A stretch of DNA of 64,000 nt from Halobaculum halobium (lineage in GTDB: Archaea > Halobacteriota > Halobacteria > Halobacteriales > Haloferacaceae). This document shows, one piece after another, positions 62,356 through 64,000 of the stretch. Numbering within the stretch: the first letter of the stretch is position 1; each line of letters begins with the position of its first letter. The stretch spans positions 1,302,001 to 1,366,000 of the forward strand of contig NZ_CP126158.1 in assembly GCF_030127145.1 (NCBI RefSeq). The letters run 5' to 3'. The translations under genes were made by a program, and so were the position numbers. A model generated the notes under the pieces. The model had not been told where the DNA came from. It saw only the letters and a program-made list of their open reading frames with translations, and searched no databases.

Positions 62356-62464
62356 CGATGAACGCGAGCCATGCGCCGAGCAAAAGCCTTCGGTCTCGCG
62401 GTGTCGTCCGGCGACGCCGAGTTGCGGAGTCTGCGACCGCAGAGCACAGGCTTCATAACCGAGT

Positions 62465-62962
62465 TCAGAACAGGGTCCGCACTCGCGCCAGGGTCGCGTC
62501 GAGGTCGCCGGAGTTGTCGACGACGACCGGGTCCTCGACCGGTTCGAACTCCTCACGGAGCAGTTCGTACACGTCGGTGTCCGCGTCAGACGGGTCGTTC
62601 TCACGCGATCGAATCCGGGCCTTCGCCGTCTCCTCGTCGCAGCGGACGCGAACGACCTCGACTTCGGCGCCGCGGCGGTCGGCGAGGTCGCGCGCCTCCC
62701 GCCGGCGGGACGCCCGACGGAACGTCCCGTCGAGGACGACCGGCTCACCGGCTGCCAGACGGTCCTCCGCGCGGTCGAACACGGCCCGGTACGTCCGCCG
62801 CGACTCTTCGTCCGTGTACGACGGATCGGGGAACAACTCCTTCCGGACCACGTCAGTGCGAACGAGCGCGGCGTCGAGGCGGTCGGCGACCGCCTCCGCG
62901 ACCGTCGACTTCCCGGCCCCCGGGAGTCCGCAGACAACGACGAGGTGCGTGGTGTCCGACAT
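62465..62962 (-). CDS. P-loop kinase (AAA_33/zeta-toxin-like)
   Basis: A 165-residue ATP-binding protein. Walker A is [20 protein letters not shown] near residue 10, followed by [17 protein letters not shown] as substrate-binding region. The core [20 protein letters not shown] and the lid [14 protein letters not shown] fit small-molecule kinases similar to gluconate or nucleotide kinases. It ends [15 protein letters not shown]. No partner antitoxin is evident. The start is ATG 62962. Confidence 0.88.
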   Translation of the reverse strand: MSDTTHLVVVCGLPGAGKSTVAEAVADRLDAALVRTDVVRKELFPDPSYTDEESRRTYRAVFDRAEDRLAAGEPVVLDGTFRRASRRREARDLADRRGAEVEVVRVRCDEETAKARIRSRENDPSDADTDVYELLREEFEPVEDPVVVDNSGDLDATLARVRTLF

Positions 62963-63110
62963 CGAGTTCGTGTGTCGGGTCGCCGCTCGGGACCGAGTAT
63001 CCGTCGGTTCGCTCTCGATAGAAATCAATTCTGATACCTGGTCCGATAGACAGTATAGTGAGATCTCGGAACGATGGAATACTCCAAGACTGGGAGTGGA
63101 CAACCACACA

Positions 63111-63728
63111 ATGTTCGAATTTATCACGGACGAGGAAGAGCGCGGGCAGGTTGGTATCGGGACGCTCATCGTGTTCATCGCGATGGTGCTGGTGGCAGCG
63201 ATCGCCGCCGGCGTCCTCATCAACACCGCAGGCTTCCTCCAGAGCAAATCACAGGAGACCGGACAGCAGTCGAGTAAACAGGTCAGCGACCGCGTGCAGG
63301 AGGTCGCCACGGTGGGCAACGTTGACTCCAGTGGGAGTACTAATGTCGTTGATATGGTGAACGTGACGGTGACGCAGGGGCCTGGCGCCGGCGAGATTGA
63401 TCTGCAGAATGTGACGGTTACATGGATCGGTCCGACGGGTACTTACCAGCTTACTGCACACGAGAACTTCTCCGATCCCGGAGACACGACCGGAGACCAC
63501 TTCTCGTATACAACTGTCAAGAATTCCGACGGTAGTGGGAGCGTGCTGAACGACGCCGACGACCGGCTCGCACTCGTGTTCGAGGTGTCGGACTTCGCCG
63601 GAGCTGGCAATGATCTCAACGAGGGCGACGAGGCGACGATTAAGATCAACACGATGGCCGGTGCGACCACCGAGATCCGTTTCAGCGTGCCCGAGTCGCT
63701 CGGGAACAAGGAAGCCGTCGAGCTGTAA
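63111..63728 (+). CDS. archaellin (archaeal flagellin)
   Basis: A 205-residue archaellum filament protein. The type IV pilin-like signal has the peptidase site after EERG, with [20 protein letters not shown] and [12 protein letters not shown] as the conserved N-terminal helix. The rest is strand-rich, with three N-glycosylation sequons (two NVT, one NFS). The C-terminus ends [21 protein letters not shown] 63111 is clear. It is the only motility gene visible; more archaellin or arl genes may follow beyond the window. Confidence 0.95.
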   Translation: MFEFITDEEERGQVGIGTLIVFIAMVLVAAIAAGVLINTAGFLQSKSQETGQQSSKQVSDRVQEVATVGNVDSSGSTNVVDMVNVTVTQGPGAGEIDLQNVTVTWIGPTGTYQLTAHENFSDPGDTTGDHFSYTTVKNSDGSGSVLNDADDRLALVFEVSDFAGAGNDLNEGDEATIKINTMAGATTEIRFSVPESLGNKEAVEL

Positions 63729-64000
63729 GCCGTTTCTCCCCTTTCTCTCGGTTCGCTTCCTCAGGTAGTGACAAAGAGATCAGCGAGCAGGTCGTCGTGT
63801 CTCATCGGGCTTCACGACCGCCTGTGAGAGGATGACCCCGAAGGCGGCGGTAGAGCGTGAAGTAGACGAGTCGCACTGGCAGGGAGAGGGAGCGGCTCCG
63901 TCGAAGTGGAACCGGGCAACGCGTCTGCGACCGCGATGTCTCTGGCGGAAGCGGTAGCGAGGACGGAGCGTCCGAAGACGACAGTGACGACGAATGCGAG
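63729..64000. other. window end without a confident gene
   Basis: After the archaellin stop no clear gene is seen. A frame running off the right edge begins near 63908 (GTG) and another, acidic one (ending SEDDSDDE) is also open. Neither has enough sequence to call. Confidence 0.4.

Noticed and set aside
62465-63319. Extended kinase frame reaching into the archaellin gene
   Set aside because: The P-loop motif sits at its normal distance from ATG 62962; the extension is antisense to the archaellin.

Overview
The window comes from an extremely halophilic archaeon (Halobacteria). It is very GC-rich. The predicted proteins are acidic. Several genes have TATA-like boxes about 25-30 bases before the start codon, which fits leaderless transcripts. 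Haloarchaeal hallmarks are frequent: twin-arginine signals on exported enzymes, an archaellin, a SAMP/ubiquitin-like modifier, archaeosine tRNA modification genes, cofH for deazaflavin synthesis, and haem synthesis through siroheme. I cannot assign a genus with confidence. I see no rRNA, tRNA, CRISPR array or transposase.

1-7 kb: a cut gene, a HAD phosphatase, an LWR-salt type protein, pterin carbinolamine dehydratase and a membrane coiled-coil protein. Then comes a leftward haem block: hemA, a precorrin-2 dehydrogenase and a fused siroheme decarboxylase. 6.8-11.4 kb: a SAMP3-like protein with an unusual C-terminal extension, a CheY-like receiver, an AzlCD exporter and an MFS transporter. 11.4-16.5 kb: a cluster of small hairpins, a tungsten/molybdenum aldehyde oxidoreductase, a VanZ-like protein, the archaeosine radical SAM enzyme, a small zinc protein, and a Tat-exported protein made of two bacterial-type HU domains, which is the most surprising gene here. 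16.5-25.6 kb: purine and folate genes (purQ, purS, purU, purC), a GlcD-type flavoenzyme, cofH and several small proteins.

25.8-38.1 kb: a membrane formate dehydrogenase operon (catalytic subunit, ferredoxin subunit, two membrane subunits). Divergent from it lie a long HdrA/MvhD-like iron-sulfur protein and a TorD-family chaperone. Three small membrane proteins follow, then a divergent Tat lipoprotein related to DyP peroxidases and a run of very small genes. 38.1-43.4 kb: a second aldehyde oxidoreductase homologue that appears to have lost all its iron-sulfur cysteines, with a conserved acidic partner, mobA, yqeC and a peroxiredoxin. Molybdenum/tungsten enzymes and their helpers therefore recur through the window.

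43.5-55.6 kb: a probable cyclic-amide or amide-compound island. It holds hydantoinase/oxoprolinase A and B (B is interrupted by two one-base frameshifts), an amidase, a DUF1028 protein and a complete dipeptide-type ABC importer with its two ATPases fused. 55.6-64 kb: arcS and tgtA (archaeosine), a CPBP protease, a NUDIX hydrolase, an arylsulfotransferase-like protein, a P-loop kinase and an archaellin.
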